Origin: Exilispira sp964581895
GTDB lineage: Bacteria; Spirochaetota; JAAYUW01
Assembly: GCA_964581895.1 (NCBI GenBank)
Contig: CAZOPR010000006.1
Coordinates: forward strand, 1 to 64,000
Direction of reading: 5' to 3'
DNA length: 64,000 nucleotides
Shown: positions 18,050-26,265 of the stretch, in pieces
How the letters are laid out: each line of letters starts with the position of its first letter
Position numbering within the stretch: position 1 is the first letter of the stretch
Translations under genes and position numbers: made by a program
The notes under the pieces: model-generated
What the model was told of the DNA's origin: nothing
The model's database searches: none
Seen by the model: only the letters and a program-made list of their open reading frames with translations

Positions 18050-19387
18050 TCATAAAGTCTTTATCATATCAGCAGCGGCTCTTTTTGCTTCACCCATGGC
18101 AAGAATTACTGTTGCGGCTCCAGTAACGATATCTCCTGCTGCCCATACTCTATTTAACGAAGTTCTTAAATTTTCATCAACAATTACTCTTCCATGGCTA
18201 TCGAAATTCAAGCCTTTGACATTTTCTTGTATTATTCTGTTTGGTGTTTGACCTATTGCAGTAATAACAGCATCAGCTTCAAGTGTAAAATACTCTAATG
18301 TACCTTCTATTTTATTTCTCCCATCAAGTCCTTTTCCGCTTACCTTCATCTTTTCAAGTTTTATTCCTTTAACATTTTTGTACTCATCAAGCATAATTTC
18401 GACTGGATTTGCTAAAGTTATGAATTTTATTCCTTCTTCTTTTGCATGCAATCTTTCTTCCTTTCTTGCAGGCATATCTTCTTCTTCTCTTCTATATACA
18501 ATTGTTACATCTGCACCAAGTCTTCTTGCGACTCTTGCAGAATCCATAGCAACATTACCACCACCGACTACTATAACTTTTGTAAATTGCTTAATTGGGG
18601 TATGATATAAAGGAAATTCATAAGCATGCATTAAGTTGATTCTTGTAAGAAATTCGTTGGCCAAAAAAACTCCAACCCCATTTTCTCCTGGCACATTAAG
18701 TCTTGAAGGAAGTCCTGCTCCAGTTGTAATAAGTAGTCCATCATGAATTTCTAAAAGTTCATTGATATATACTGTTTTACCAACAAGGAAATTTAATTGA
18801 AGTTTTACACCAAGACTTAAAAGATAATCGATTTCTCTATCAATTATTTTATCTGGTAATCTAAAGTTAGGTATACCGTATCTTAAAACGCCGCCAGCAG
18901 CATGTAAAGATTCATAGATAGTTACATCGAAACCAGCTTTTCTAAGTTCATAAGCTGCAGTAAGACCAGCTGGACCCGAACCTATTATGCCAGCAGATTT
19001 TCCTATCTTTGGTATATTAAATGTTTCTTTTTCAGAAAATTTATCTGCGACAAATCTTTCAAGAGCACCAATATTAATAGGTTCTCCTTTTCTGGACAAT
19101 ATGCATTCTTTTTCACATTGATTTTCTTGTGGGCATACTCTACCGCATACAGCTGGAAGAACGGAAAATTGTCTTATTATATCTATTGCCTGACGAAATT
19201 TACCTTTCGCAATTGAATTAACAAAGGCTGGGATATCTATCCCAACAGGACACCCTTTTACACAAGCTCCACATAGGCGACATCTTTGTGCCTCTGCTAT
19301 GGCTTCTTCTTCAGTATATCCAAGATTTACTTCTTCAAAATTATTTATTCTAACCTCTGGATCCTGCATCTTTGGTTCAATTCTCAT
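18050..19387 (-). CDS. nfnB: NADH-dependent ferredoxin:NADP+ oxidoreductase, subunit B
   Basis: Large subunit of the electron-bifurcating transhydrogenase NfnAB, which couples NADPH oxidation to NAD+ and ferredoxin reduction or the reverse. The 445 residues resemble the glutamate synthase small subunit. Near the N-terminus are the Cys motifs CRLCGACVKGCPVG and CGRVCPQENQCEKEC for two [4Fe-4S] clusters, then an FAD fold (GSGPAGLTAAYEL), an NAD(P) fold (VVGGGNVAMDSARVARRLGA) and a closing WAAGD. It overlaps nfnA by ATGA. The adjoining subunit A argues against a true glutamate synthase subunit; sulfide dehydrogenase is the older name. Confidence 0.93.
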   Translation of the reverse strand: MRIEPKMQDPEVRINNFEEVNLGYTEEEAIAEAQRCRLCGACVKGCPVGIDIPAFVNSIAKGKFRQAIDIIRQFSVLPAVCGRVCPQENQCEKECILSRKGEPINIGALERFVADKFSEKETFNIPKIGKSAGIIGSGPAGLTAAYELRKAGFDVTIYESLHAAGGVLRYGIPNFRLPDKIIDREIDYLLSLGVKLQLNFLVGKTVYINELLEIHDGLLITTGAGLPSRLNVPGENGVGVFLANEFLTRINLMHAYEFPLYHTPIKQFTKVIVVGGGNVAMDSARVARRLGADVTIVYRREEEDMPARKEERLHAKEEGIKFITLANPVEIMLDEYKNVKGIKLEKMKVSGKGLDGRNKIEGTLEYFTLEADAVITAIGQTPNRIIQENVKGLNFDSHGRVIVDENLRTSLNRVWAAGDIVTGAATVILAMGEAKRAAADMIKTL

Positions 19388-20217
19388 CTTTTATCTCCTT
19401 TGAAAAGTTGGCACTCCTGTTCTCTATACTGTCGGTTTCTCTGGATTAAATCATCGAAATTTACTTTAAAGGCATTGAAAACAGGTCCATCAACACATGC
19501 AAATTTGACTTCATTGCCATATAGAAACCTGCAACCCCCACACATTCCAGTGCCATCAATCATTATGGGATTTAATGAAACATAAGTTGGAATATTTAAT
19601 TTTTTTGTAAGTTCCGTGACAGCCTTCATCATCAAAATCGGACCTATGGCAATACAAAAATCATACTTGTTATTGTTTGATACTGCATAATTTATGCCAT
19701 CAGTGACAAGACCTTTGTGCCCAGAACTTCCATCATCAGTAAAAAGATAAACATTTGAGGCAATTTTTGAAATCTCATCTACAAGGATAAAAAGGTCTTT
19801 TGATCTTGCCCCAAGAACAACATCTGCTTTTAGTTTATGATTTATGGCTATCTCTTTTATTTTAGGAAACAATGGAGCTATACCAAGACCGCCACCTACT
19901 AAAAGAACAGATTTTGTACCATCTGGGATCTCAAATCCATTGCCTAAAGGACCTAATACATCTAAAATAATATCTTTTTCATTCAATTTTGAAAGTAAAA
20001 AAGTTGTTTCTCCAACAACCTGAAAGATTATTCTAACCAGATTCTTTTCTCTATCAACATCAGCTATTGTCAAAGGTATTCTTTCTCCTTCTTTGACAAC
20101 TCTTAAAATCAAAAATTGACCGGCAGAGAAATGCTTTGATATTTCTGGATTATAAAACCAAAAAGAATATGTATTTTCGGCTATTTTTTCTTTTAAAGTT
20201 ATTTCATTTCTTTCCAC
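19384..20217 (-). CDS. nfnA: NADH-dependent ferredoxin:NADP+ oxidoreductase, subunit A
   Basis: Small, flavin and [2Fe-2S] subunit of NfnAB. The 277 residues form a ferredoxin-reductase-like fold: flavin site RIPLTIADVD, nucleotide site LLVGGGLGIAPLFP, then the cluster region IDGTGMCGGCRF and FACVDGPVFN. Known NfnA structures use three Cys and one Asp for this cluster, and the Asp-Gly-Thr-Gly-x-Cys pattern is present. Translation starts at GTG, with AAGGGAG seven bases upstream. The ATGA overlap with nfnB points to coupled, equimolar expression. A candidate promoter lies directly upstream. Confidence 0.93.
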   Translation of the reverse strand: MERNEITLKEKIAENTYSFWFYNPEISKHFSAGQFLILRVVKEGERIPLTIADVDREKNLVRIIFQVVGETTFLLSKLNEKDIILDVLGPLGNGFEIPDGTKSVLLVGGGLGIAPLFPKIKEIAINHKLKADVVLGARSKDLFILVDEISKIASNVYLFTDDGSSGHKGLVTDGINYAVSNNNKYDFCIAIGPILMMKAVTELTKKLNIPTYVSLNPIMIDGTGMCGGCRFLYGNEVKFACVDGPVFNAFKVNFDDLIQRNRQYREQECQLFKGDKR

Positions 20218-20235
20218 AATATATCTCCCTTAAAT

Positions 20236-20264
20236 AAAATAATCATATTAAGGTTATTTTTCAA
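20236..20264 (-). promoter_or_regulatory. Candidate sigma-70 promoter of nfnAB
   Basis: On the minus strand TTGAAA (20264-20259) is separated by 17 bases from TATTTT (20241-20236), close upstream of the nfnA ribosome-binding site. Each hexamer matches the consensus at only four positions, and AT-rich background makes chance hits common. Confidence 0.4.
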
Positions 20265-20413
20265 TAAGATAAAATTAAATTAAAAAACAAGCAAGTCATT
20301 GAAATTTATACAATGAAAAATTTTCAAAATAATTTTGAATATAAAGAATTTTGTGATAAAATTTAATCAGATTAAATATAAATAGATATAAATTTTATTG
20401 AAAAGAGGGTAAA

Positions 20414-21223
20414 ATGGAAGAGAAAATCAAGGTTTTGATAACTGGAGGAGCTGGTGTTATCGGTCGACTTCTTGCCCAAAGGTTTTTACAGGATAATGCA
20501 ATCTGCATTTTATTGGACATTGATGAAAATAGTTTAACAAAAGTTGTAAATGATTATAAGAGTAGATTTGGTAATGATAGTGTTGATGGTTTTTTAGCAG
20601 ATTTTTCAAATAGAGAAAATGTTTTAAGTACAATGGACAAGGTTTTGCAAAAATATCATTTTATTGATATTCTTATTAATAATGCAGGTATTGTAACAGG
20701 TAAAAATCTTTTGGATTCAACTTTTGATGAGATTGAAAAGACTATGACTGTTAATGCAACCTCCCATTTTTGGACTATTAAAAAAATACTTCCATTAATG
20801 CTTGAAAAAAATAAAGGTCATATTGTTACAATATCTTCAGCTGCAGGGATTATTGGAGTTCCAAAGTTATCTGATTATTGCGCAAGTAAGTTCGCTGCTT
20901 TTGGTATTGACGAATCACTGCGGATGGAACTTCATAAAAACAAGAGTAAGATAAAAACAACGGTGGTTTGTCCATATTATATTAATACTGGTATGTTTAA
21001 GGGAGTAAAAACAAGATTTCCTTTTTTACTTCCAATACTTGAGCCAGAAAAAGCTGTTGATAAAATTTACAAAGGAATTATAAAAAAGAAAACAAGAGTT
21101 ATCTTTCCTTTTTTAGTTTATTTTACCTGGTTGCTTAGACTTTTGCCAACAACATTTTTTGATTGGACAGCAAATTTTTTAGGCATACATTCCTCTATGG
21201 ATAATTTTGTAGGGAAAAAATAG
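20414..21223 (+). CDS. Short-chain dehydrogenase/reductase
   Basis: Classical SDR of 269 residues: the cofactor motif TGGAGVIG, LDIDEN at the end of the second strand (suggesting NAD preference), LINNAGIV, and catalytic Ser in ISSAAG with Tyr-x-x-x-Lys in YCASKFA. The C-terminal hydrophobic stretch (LVYFTWLLRLLPTTFFDWTANFLG) resembles membrane-associated 16C/retinol-dehydrogenase-like SDRs that act on long-chain alcohols or ketones. GAGGG precedes the ATG. An aldehyde dehydrogenase and a lipase-like hydrolase follow on the same strand, so lipid-derived alcohol/aldehyde oxidation is plausible but unproven. Confidence 0.87.
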   Translation: MEEKIKVLITGGAGVIGRLLAQRFLQDNAICILLDIDENSLTKVVNDYKSRFGNDSVDGFLADFSNRENVLSTMDKVLQKYHFIDILINNAGIVTGKNLLDSTFDEIEKTMTVNATSHFWTIKKILPLMLEKNKGHIVTISSAAGIIGVPKLSDYCASKFAAFGIDESLRMELHKNKSKIKTTVVCPYYINTGMFKGVKTRFPFLLPILEPEKAVDKIYKGIIKKKTRVIFPFLVYFTWLLRLLPTTFFDWTANFLGIHSSMDNFVGKK

Positions 21224-21396
21224 GTGAAATATTTATAAATTAAAATTGCATAAAAAGATCTTAAATTAAATTATATTAATTGAATTATAAAAATTTTAAG
21301 CAATTATATAATTTTGGTAATGTATTATTAATTGCATCACCCCTCTTTGAAGGGTTGAAGTTTTTGGTTTAAAAATAGCGAGAACGAGGTAGAAGT

Positions 21397-23070
21397 ATGG
21401 ATTATACAATATCTTATAACCCAGCAACAGGCAAAGAGATTGCGAGATACAAGAGAAATACAAAAGAAGAGGTTATCAATGTTATAAAAAAATGTAAAGC
21501 TGCTTCAAAACTATGGAGTCAAAGCCCTGTCAAGCAAAGAATTAAAGCAATAAAAAATGTTCAAAAGTATCTACTATCAAATTATAAAGAGGTAGCAAAA
21601 GGTATCTGCGAAGATAATGGGAAACTTTTAATAGATAGTCTTGTAGCTGAGGTTTTTCCTGCAATAATGGCAACAAGTTTTTATACAAAATATGTTAAAA
21701 AATGGTTTAAACCAAAAAGATTAAAGGGGAATTCTATACTAACATTTAATAAAAAGGCTTATACAATGTACAGCCCTTATGGTGTTATTGGTATAATTTC
21801 ACCCTGGAATTATCCGTTTTCAATCCCTTTTTCTGAAGTTGTTATGGCTATTTTGGCTGGAAATGGAGTAATATTAAAGGTTGCGACAGAAACTGTTCAT
21901 GTAGGAAATATTTTAAATAAAGCTTTTGAAGCGGCAAAATTACCAGATGGGCTTTTTTCATATGTTAATTCAAGTGGTCCTGATACACTGGATGCTTTTC
22001 TTGAAGGATCTGTTGATAAGATCTTTTTTACTGGAAGTGTTGAAACAGGACTTAAGATTCAGCAAGCTGCTGCCAAAAAGCTTATACCAACAGTTTTAGA
22101 GCTTGGAGGAAATGATGCAGCCATTGTCTTAAAAGATTGTGATATAGATAAAACCATCTGGGGGATATTGTGGGCTGGCTATACAAATAGTGGTCAATCT
22201 TGCGGTGGAGCTCAAAGAATTCTTGTAGAAAAATCAATTTATGATCAGTTTTGCGAAAAGATAAAAGAAAGAGTTACAAATCTTAGACCTCCAAAAGTCC
22301 CTTACAATGAAGCAATCGGCGATGCCGATATAGGTTTTATTACGAGCAAAACACAAAAGGAAACTGTAATAAAACAGATTGTAGAATCAATTGAAAAAGG
22401 AGCTATTTTATATGCAATATCTTACCTTCCTGAAGATTTCGAAAAACAAATTTTAACTGAAGAAGAAAGAAAAGAATATATAATAAAAGTAAGATCTTCA
22501 AAAACAGAAGCATTAAGATTTTTAGATAAGTTATTAAAGGCTGATAGCAACTTTTTACCTGCAATGGTTCTTACAGATATTAAAGAAGATATGCCTATAT
22601 ATAATGATGAAATCTTTGGACCTGTTATAGGTATAACTTCTTTTGAAGATATAGAGCAAGCGATAAACATAGCAAATGATTCAAAACTTGGGTTAACTTC
22701 TTCCATCTGGACTTCAAATATAAAAGAGGGGGTTAAGATAGCCAAAAAAATAGAAGTTGGTGTTGTAATGGTAAATGATCATCTTATGTCTCATGGACTT
22801 GCTCATACGCCATGGGGTGGAGTAAAGCTTTCCGGAGTTGGAAGAACACATGGAGAAGATGGATTTTACGAGATGCTATCAAAAAAAGTAATAATTTTGG
22901 ATTCTTTAACCTTTGCCAAAAAACAATTATGGTGGCATCCTTACAGTAAAAAGATCTGGGATGGTATGGTTGGTGCTATGAAATTTTTATATTATAAATC
23001 ATTAAAAGAAAAATTTGATGGATTAAAAAATTTGTTTAAACTACTAAAAAGATTTTTTGAAAAAGATTAA
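21397..23070 (+). CDS. Aldehyde dehydrogenase with extra insert and basic tail
   Basis: NAD(P)-dependent aldehyde dehydrogenase fold. Visible are ISPWNYPFSIPFSE, FTGSVETG, the Glu in LELGGNDAA, the nucleophile Cys in NSGQSCGGAQR, EIFGPV, and HTPWGGVKLSGVGRTHGEDG. At 557 residues it is ~60-80 longer than standard. The surplus is an insert at about 340-390 and a C-terminal tail rich in Lys, Phe and Leu that could sit on a membrane. With the upstream SDR and downstream lipase-like enzyme, an acyl-chain aldehyde is a plausible substrate (inference). A weak ACCC/GGGT hairpin lies at 21340-21355. Confidence 0.88.
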   Translation: MDYTISYNPATGKEIARYKRNTKEEVINVIKKCKAASKLWSQSPVKQRIKAIKNVQKYLLSNYKEVAKGICEDNGKLLIDSLVAEVFPAIMATSFYTKYVKKWFKPKRLKGNSILTFNKKAYTMYSPYGVIGIISPWNYPFSIPFSEVVMAILAGNGVILKVATETVHVGNILNKAFEAAKLPDGLFSYVNSSGPDTLDAFLEGSVDKIFFTGSVETGLKIQQAAAKKLIPTVLELGGNDAAIVLKDCDIDKTIWGILWAGYTNSGQSCGGAQRILVEKSIYDQFCEKIKERVTNLRPPKVPYNEAIGDADIGFITSKTQKETVIKQIVESIEKGAILYAISYLPEDFEKQILTEEERKEYIIKVRSSKTEALRFLDKLLKADSNFLPAMVLTDIKEDMPIYNDEIFGPVIGITSFEDIEQAINIANDSKLGLTSSIWTSNIKEGVKIAKKIEVGVVMVNDHLMSHGLAHTPWGGVKLSGVGRTHGEDGFYEMLSKKVIILDSLTFAKKQLWWHPYSKKIWDGMVGAMKFLYYKSLKEKFDGLKNLFKLLKRFFEKD

Positions 23071-23228
23071 CAATAATTTCTATTTAGGAAAAAATAGAAA
23101 AAGAAGAAAATCAATTTTTAAGATAAGGATAATTTGTTAAACTATTTTATTAAAAATTACATTAAAAAACTTTATATTATAACAAAGTTATATTATAAAA
23201 AAATTTTTAGTTAAAAACTGGAGGAAAA

Positions 23229-24152
23229 ATGAAATCAAGCAATTTTGAGTTCAAAGATGGTGAAGGCTATTCATTATTTACTTATCTTTGGGAACCAGAT
23301 GAAAATGTTACCAAAAAAGGGATTATTCAGGTAATTCATGGACTTGCTGAACATGCTCAAAGATACGAAAGATTTGCAAAAGAGGCAACTGAAAAAGGTT
23401 TTATAGTTATTGCAGATGATCATCGTGGACATGGTAAGACTGCAAAAAATGAAGATGAGCTTGGTTTTTTAGGTGAAAAAGATTGTTTTCAAGCCATGGT
23501 TGAGGATGAATTTCTTCTTACAAAAATAATGAAAGAGAAATATCCTTCGCTTCCTTATTTTATTCTTGGACATTCTATGGGTTCATTCATATTGCAAAAA
23601 TATATAGAAGAATATGGCAAAGAATTAAATGGAGCGATACTATCTGGTAGTGCGGGTCCAAATCCTATGCTTTTATATCCTGGTAAATTTGTTGCTAAAA
23701 TTTCAATGCTTTTAAATGGTCCAAAGAAAAAAAGTCCATTTTTGAATAATTTATCATTTGGAAATTACAATGCTGCCTTTAAGCCAAATAGAACAGAATT
23801 TGATTGGCTTTCAAGAGATGAAAAAGAGGTAGATAAATATGTTAATGATCCTCTTTGCGGCTTTGTTTGTTCAACATCTCTGTATTACTTTTTAACAAAA
23901 GGTATGATAGAAATGCATAAAAAGCATTACTTAAATCTTATACCAAAGTCTTTGCCTATAATAATTCTCTCAGGTTCTAAAGATCCTGTTGGTGCAAAAA
24001 CAGTTCCTAATCTTTATAAGATTTACTTAAAACTTGGAATAAGCGATGTCGAATTAAAATTATATGAAAATGCAAGACATGAAATATTGAATGAAATAAA
24101 TAGAGAAGAAGTTACAAGAGATATTCTTGGCTGGATCCAAAGGCACTTATGA
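23229..24152 (+). CDS. Alpha/beta hydrolase, monoacylglycerol lipase-like
   Basis: The 307-residue hydrolase has the lysophospholipase/monoglyceride-lipase pattern: QVIHGLAEHAQRYERFA (oxyanion region), DDHRGHGKT, the nucleophile elbow LGHSMGSFI, the acidic residue in LSGSKDPVG, and the His in ENARHEILNE. No signal peptide is evident, so it is probably cytoplasmic. GGAGG precedes the ATG. Its last four bases overlap the start of the following aminotransferase gene (ATGA), so the two are translated from one message. The real ester substrate cannot be told. Confidence 0.88.
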   Translation: MKSSNFEFKDGEGYSLFTYLWEPDENVTKKGIIQVIHGLAEHAQRYERFAKEATEKGFIVIADDHRGHGKTAKNEDELGFLGEKDCFQAMVEDEFLLTKIMKEKYPSLPYFILGHSMGSFILQKYIEEYGKELNGAILSGSAGPNPMLLYPGKFVAKISMLLNGPKKKSPFLNNLSFGNYNAAFKPNRTEFDWLSRDEKEVDKYVNDPLCGFVCSTSLYYFLTKGMIEMHKKHYLNLIPKSLPIIILSGSKDPVGAKTVPNLYKIYLKLGISDVELKLYENARHEILNEINREEVTRDILGWIQRHL

Positions 24153-25312
24153 ATATAAATCCATTTTTACTTGAAAGATATTTTGCAAAATATGAATTTA
24201 GCGCTCCTTATCTTTTATGCAGTTCAGATTGCGAAACAATAAGTATAGAAAATCTTTTAGAACTTGATGGTAAAAAGGAAGAAAATTTAAGAAATTTTTT
24301 AAGTTTAAGACTTGGCTATACTGAATCAAAAGGGGATCCGGAACTTAGAAAGTTGATTGCTGATACTTATGAAACTGATAAAATTGCAATGGAAAATATT
24401 TTAACTTTTGCAGGTGCAGAGGAAGCAATCTTCCTTTTTATGAATGCCATTTTAAGTAAACAGGATAACGTTATATCAATCTTTCCATCATATCAGAGTC
24501 TATATGAGATACCAAAAAGTTTGAAAGTAAGTCTTACTTTATGGGAACTTAAAGAAAAAGATAGGTGGTACTTAGATTTAGATTTGCTTAAGAAATTGAT
24601 CAAAAAAAATACAAAACTTCTAATAGTCAATTTTCCTCATAATCCTACTGGTTACTGTCCAACAGAAGAGGAATACAAAGAAATTATTAAAATTTGTGAT
24701 AAAAATGGGATTATTCTTTTTTCTGATGAGGTTTATAGATTTTTAGAGTATGATATTGATCCTTATAACTTAATAATAAGGGATAGAAAGCCTCTTGAGC
24801 CAGCATGTAATCTTTATGAAAAAGCAGTAAGTCTCGGGGTTATGTCAAAATCATATGGGCTTGCTGGGCTACGAATAGGTTGGCTTGCATCTCAAAACAA
24901 AGAAATTTTAGAAAAATTAGCTTTGTTAAAGGATTACACAACAATATGTAGTAGTGCACCATCCGAATTTCTTTCAAAAATTGCTTTGAAGAATAAAGAA
25001 AAGATATTAAAAAGCACAAAGCAAATAATATTTTCTAACCTTAAAGAACTGATTGGCTTTTTTGAAAAATACAAAGGATATTTTAACTTATCTTTACCAT
25101 CTGGAAGTTCTGTCGCTTTCCCTTACTACTATAAAGATACTGATTTACTTGCAGAAAGTCTTATTGAATCAAAAGGGGTTCTTTTAATGCCTTCATCAAT
25201 GTTTGAATATGATAAGAATCATTTTAGAATTGGATTCGGAAGGAAAAATATGGTAGAGGCTTTAAAACTTTTTGAGAAATTTTGTGAGGAAAATTTATTA
25301 AAAAAAGATTAA
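24149..25312 (+). CDS. PLP-dependent aminotransferase class I/II
   Basis: The 387-residue protein has LRLGYTESKGDPELR, NFPHNPTGYCPTEEE, SDEVYRFLEY and the PLP-lysine segment MSKSYGLAGLRIGW. The last ~50 residues, ending FRIGFGRKNMVEALKLFEKF, also fit the fold. It differs in subfamily from the transaminase at 15453. The 4-base overlap with the hydrolase gene implies translational coupling. Amino-acid specificity is not readable from the sequence; a C-S lyase or aspartate/tyrosine-type activity is possible. Confidence 0.86.
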   Translation: MNINPFLLERYFAKYEFSAPYLLCSSDCETISIENLLELDGKKEENLRNFLSLRLGYTESKGDPELRKLIADTYETDKIAMENILTFAGAEEAIFLFMNAILSKQDNVISIFPSYQSLYEIPKSLKVSLTLWELKEKDRWYLDLDLLKKLIKKNTKLLIVNFPHNPTGYCPTEEEYKEIIKICDKNGIILFSDEVYRFLEYDIDPYNLIIRDRKPLEPACNLYEKAVSLGVMSKSYGLAGLRIGWLASQNKEILEKLALLKDYTTICSSAPSEFLSKIALKNKEKILKSTKQIIFSNLKELIGFFEKYKGYFNLSLPSGSSVAFPYYYKDTDLLAESLIESKGVLLMPSSMFEYDKNHFRIGFGRKNMVEALKLFEKFCEENLLKKD

Positions 25313-25378
25313 GAAAGTAACCTTAGAAGATTATTTTATAAAGTAAGTTTACCAAAGAAGTACTATGGAGTTGATAGA

Positions 25379-26254
25379 TTGAAGAAAAATTATAGAACAA
25401 AAAAGAAAAAGATTTATTTAACTTTACTCTTTTCTTTTCTTATTCTCTTTTTTTTATTTATTTCTTGCGGGAAAAGGGCAAATTCGAATGATAATATTCT
25501 TGAAAAATCTTTAAGTTCAAACCAAGGACTTGAAAAGTTTTCTTCAGAAAGCCCAAAAAGTAGCATTATCGGGGATAATCAGAGTAATATTCAAAGCAAT
25601 ATTAAAACAAACACAAATTCCACCGACTATCTTGTTTATACTGCAAATATTAGAGGTAAAGTGTCTTCTTTAGAAGATTTTGAGGGAAAGATATTGGATC
25701 TAGTTAAATCAAGTGGTGGTTATATCTCTTTAATAGAAAAATATAATGATGATGAAATATTTGTTACTTTTAAGGTTCCTAAGGTTAATTTTTATAATAA
25801 TTTAAGTTCCCTCAAAAAGCTTTTTATCTCTATTGAAAATGAAAGAATTCAGATCGAAGATATTTCACAGCAATATATAGATCTTGAAGCAAGGCTAAAT
25901 TCCAAGAAAGAGGCTGAAAAAAGATATTTAGTACTTTTACAAAAGGCAGTTTCTGTTAAAGATATTATTGAAATAGAGCAAGCTTTAAGACAAATAAGGG
26001 AAGAAATAGAATCATATGAAGCAAATTTAAGATACTTTAACAATTCCATTCAATATAGCACAATAACATTAGATGCATATATACAAAAGATAAAGATTGA
26101 TAAAGAAAATTTCTTAACCAGGCTTGTAAAATCTATATCTATCGGATTTGACTATCTTGTATCCTCATTTCTTTTTATTATCTCTTTATGGCCCCTATTG
26201 ATAATTTTAGTTGCTGCTTTTTTTATAGTTAAAAAAATGAAAAAGAAAAAATAA
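25379..26254 (+). CDS. DUF4349-like lipoprotein with C-terminal membrane helix
   Basis: The 291-residue protein starts at TTG with GGAG eight bases upstream. A basic N-terminus and hydrophobic run end in the lipobox LFISC (Cys ~30). After an Asn/Ser-rich linker comes the body: LVYTANIRGKVSSLEDFE, then IQIEDISQQYIDLEARLNSKK and a coiled-coil-like helix (IIEIEQALRQIREEIESYEANL). A C-terminal membrane helix near 260-285 ends in KKMKKKK. This layout matches the DUF4349 family, of unknown function. It begins 66 bases after the aminotransferase and 12 before the GapN-like gene. Confidence 0.8.
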   Translation: MKKNYRTKKKKIYLTLLFSFLILFFLFISCGKRANSNDNILEKSLSSNQGLEKFSSESPKSSIIGDNQSNIQSNIKTNTNSTDYLVYTANIRGKVSSLEDFEGKILDLVKSSGGYISLIEKYNDDEIFVTFKVPKVNFYNNLSSLKKLFISIENERIQIEDISQQYIDLEARLNSKKEAEKRYLVLLQKAVSVKDIIEIEQALRQIREEIESYEANLRYFNNSIQYSTITLDAYIQKIKIDKENFLTRLVKSISIGFDYLVSSFLFIISLWPLLIILVAAFFIVKKMKKKK

Positions 26255-26265
26255 AGAAGAAAGTT

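Noticed and set aside
18050..19387. Glutamate synthase small subunit
   Set aside because: Similar in sequence, but no large subunit is present and the overlapping upstream gene is NfnA.
21340..21355. Hairpin ACCCCTCTTTGAAGGGT as terminator or riboswitch
   Set aside because: The stem is only 4-5 bp and the following T-run is short; no known riboswitch core is visible.
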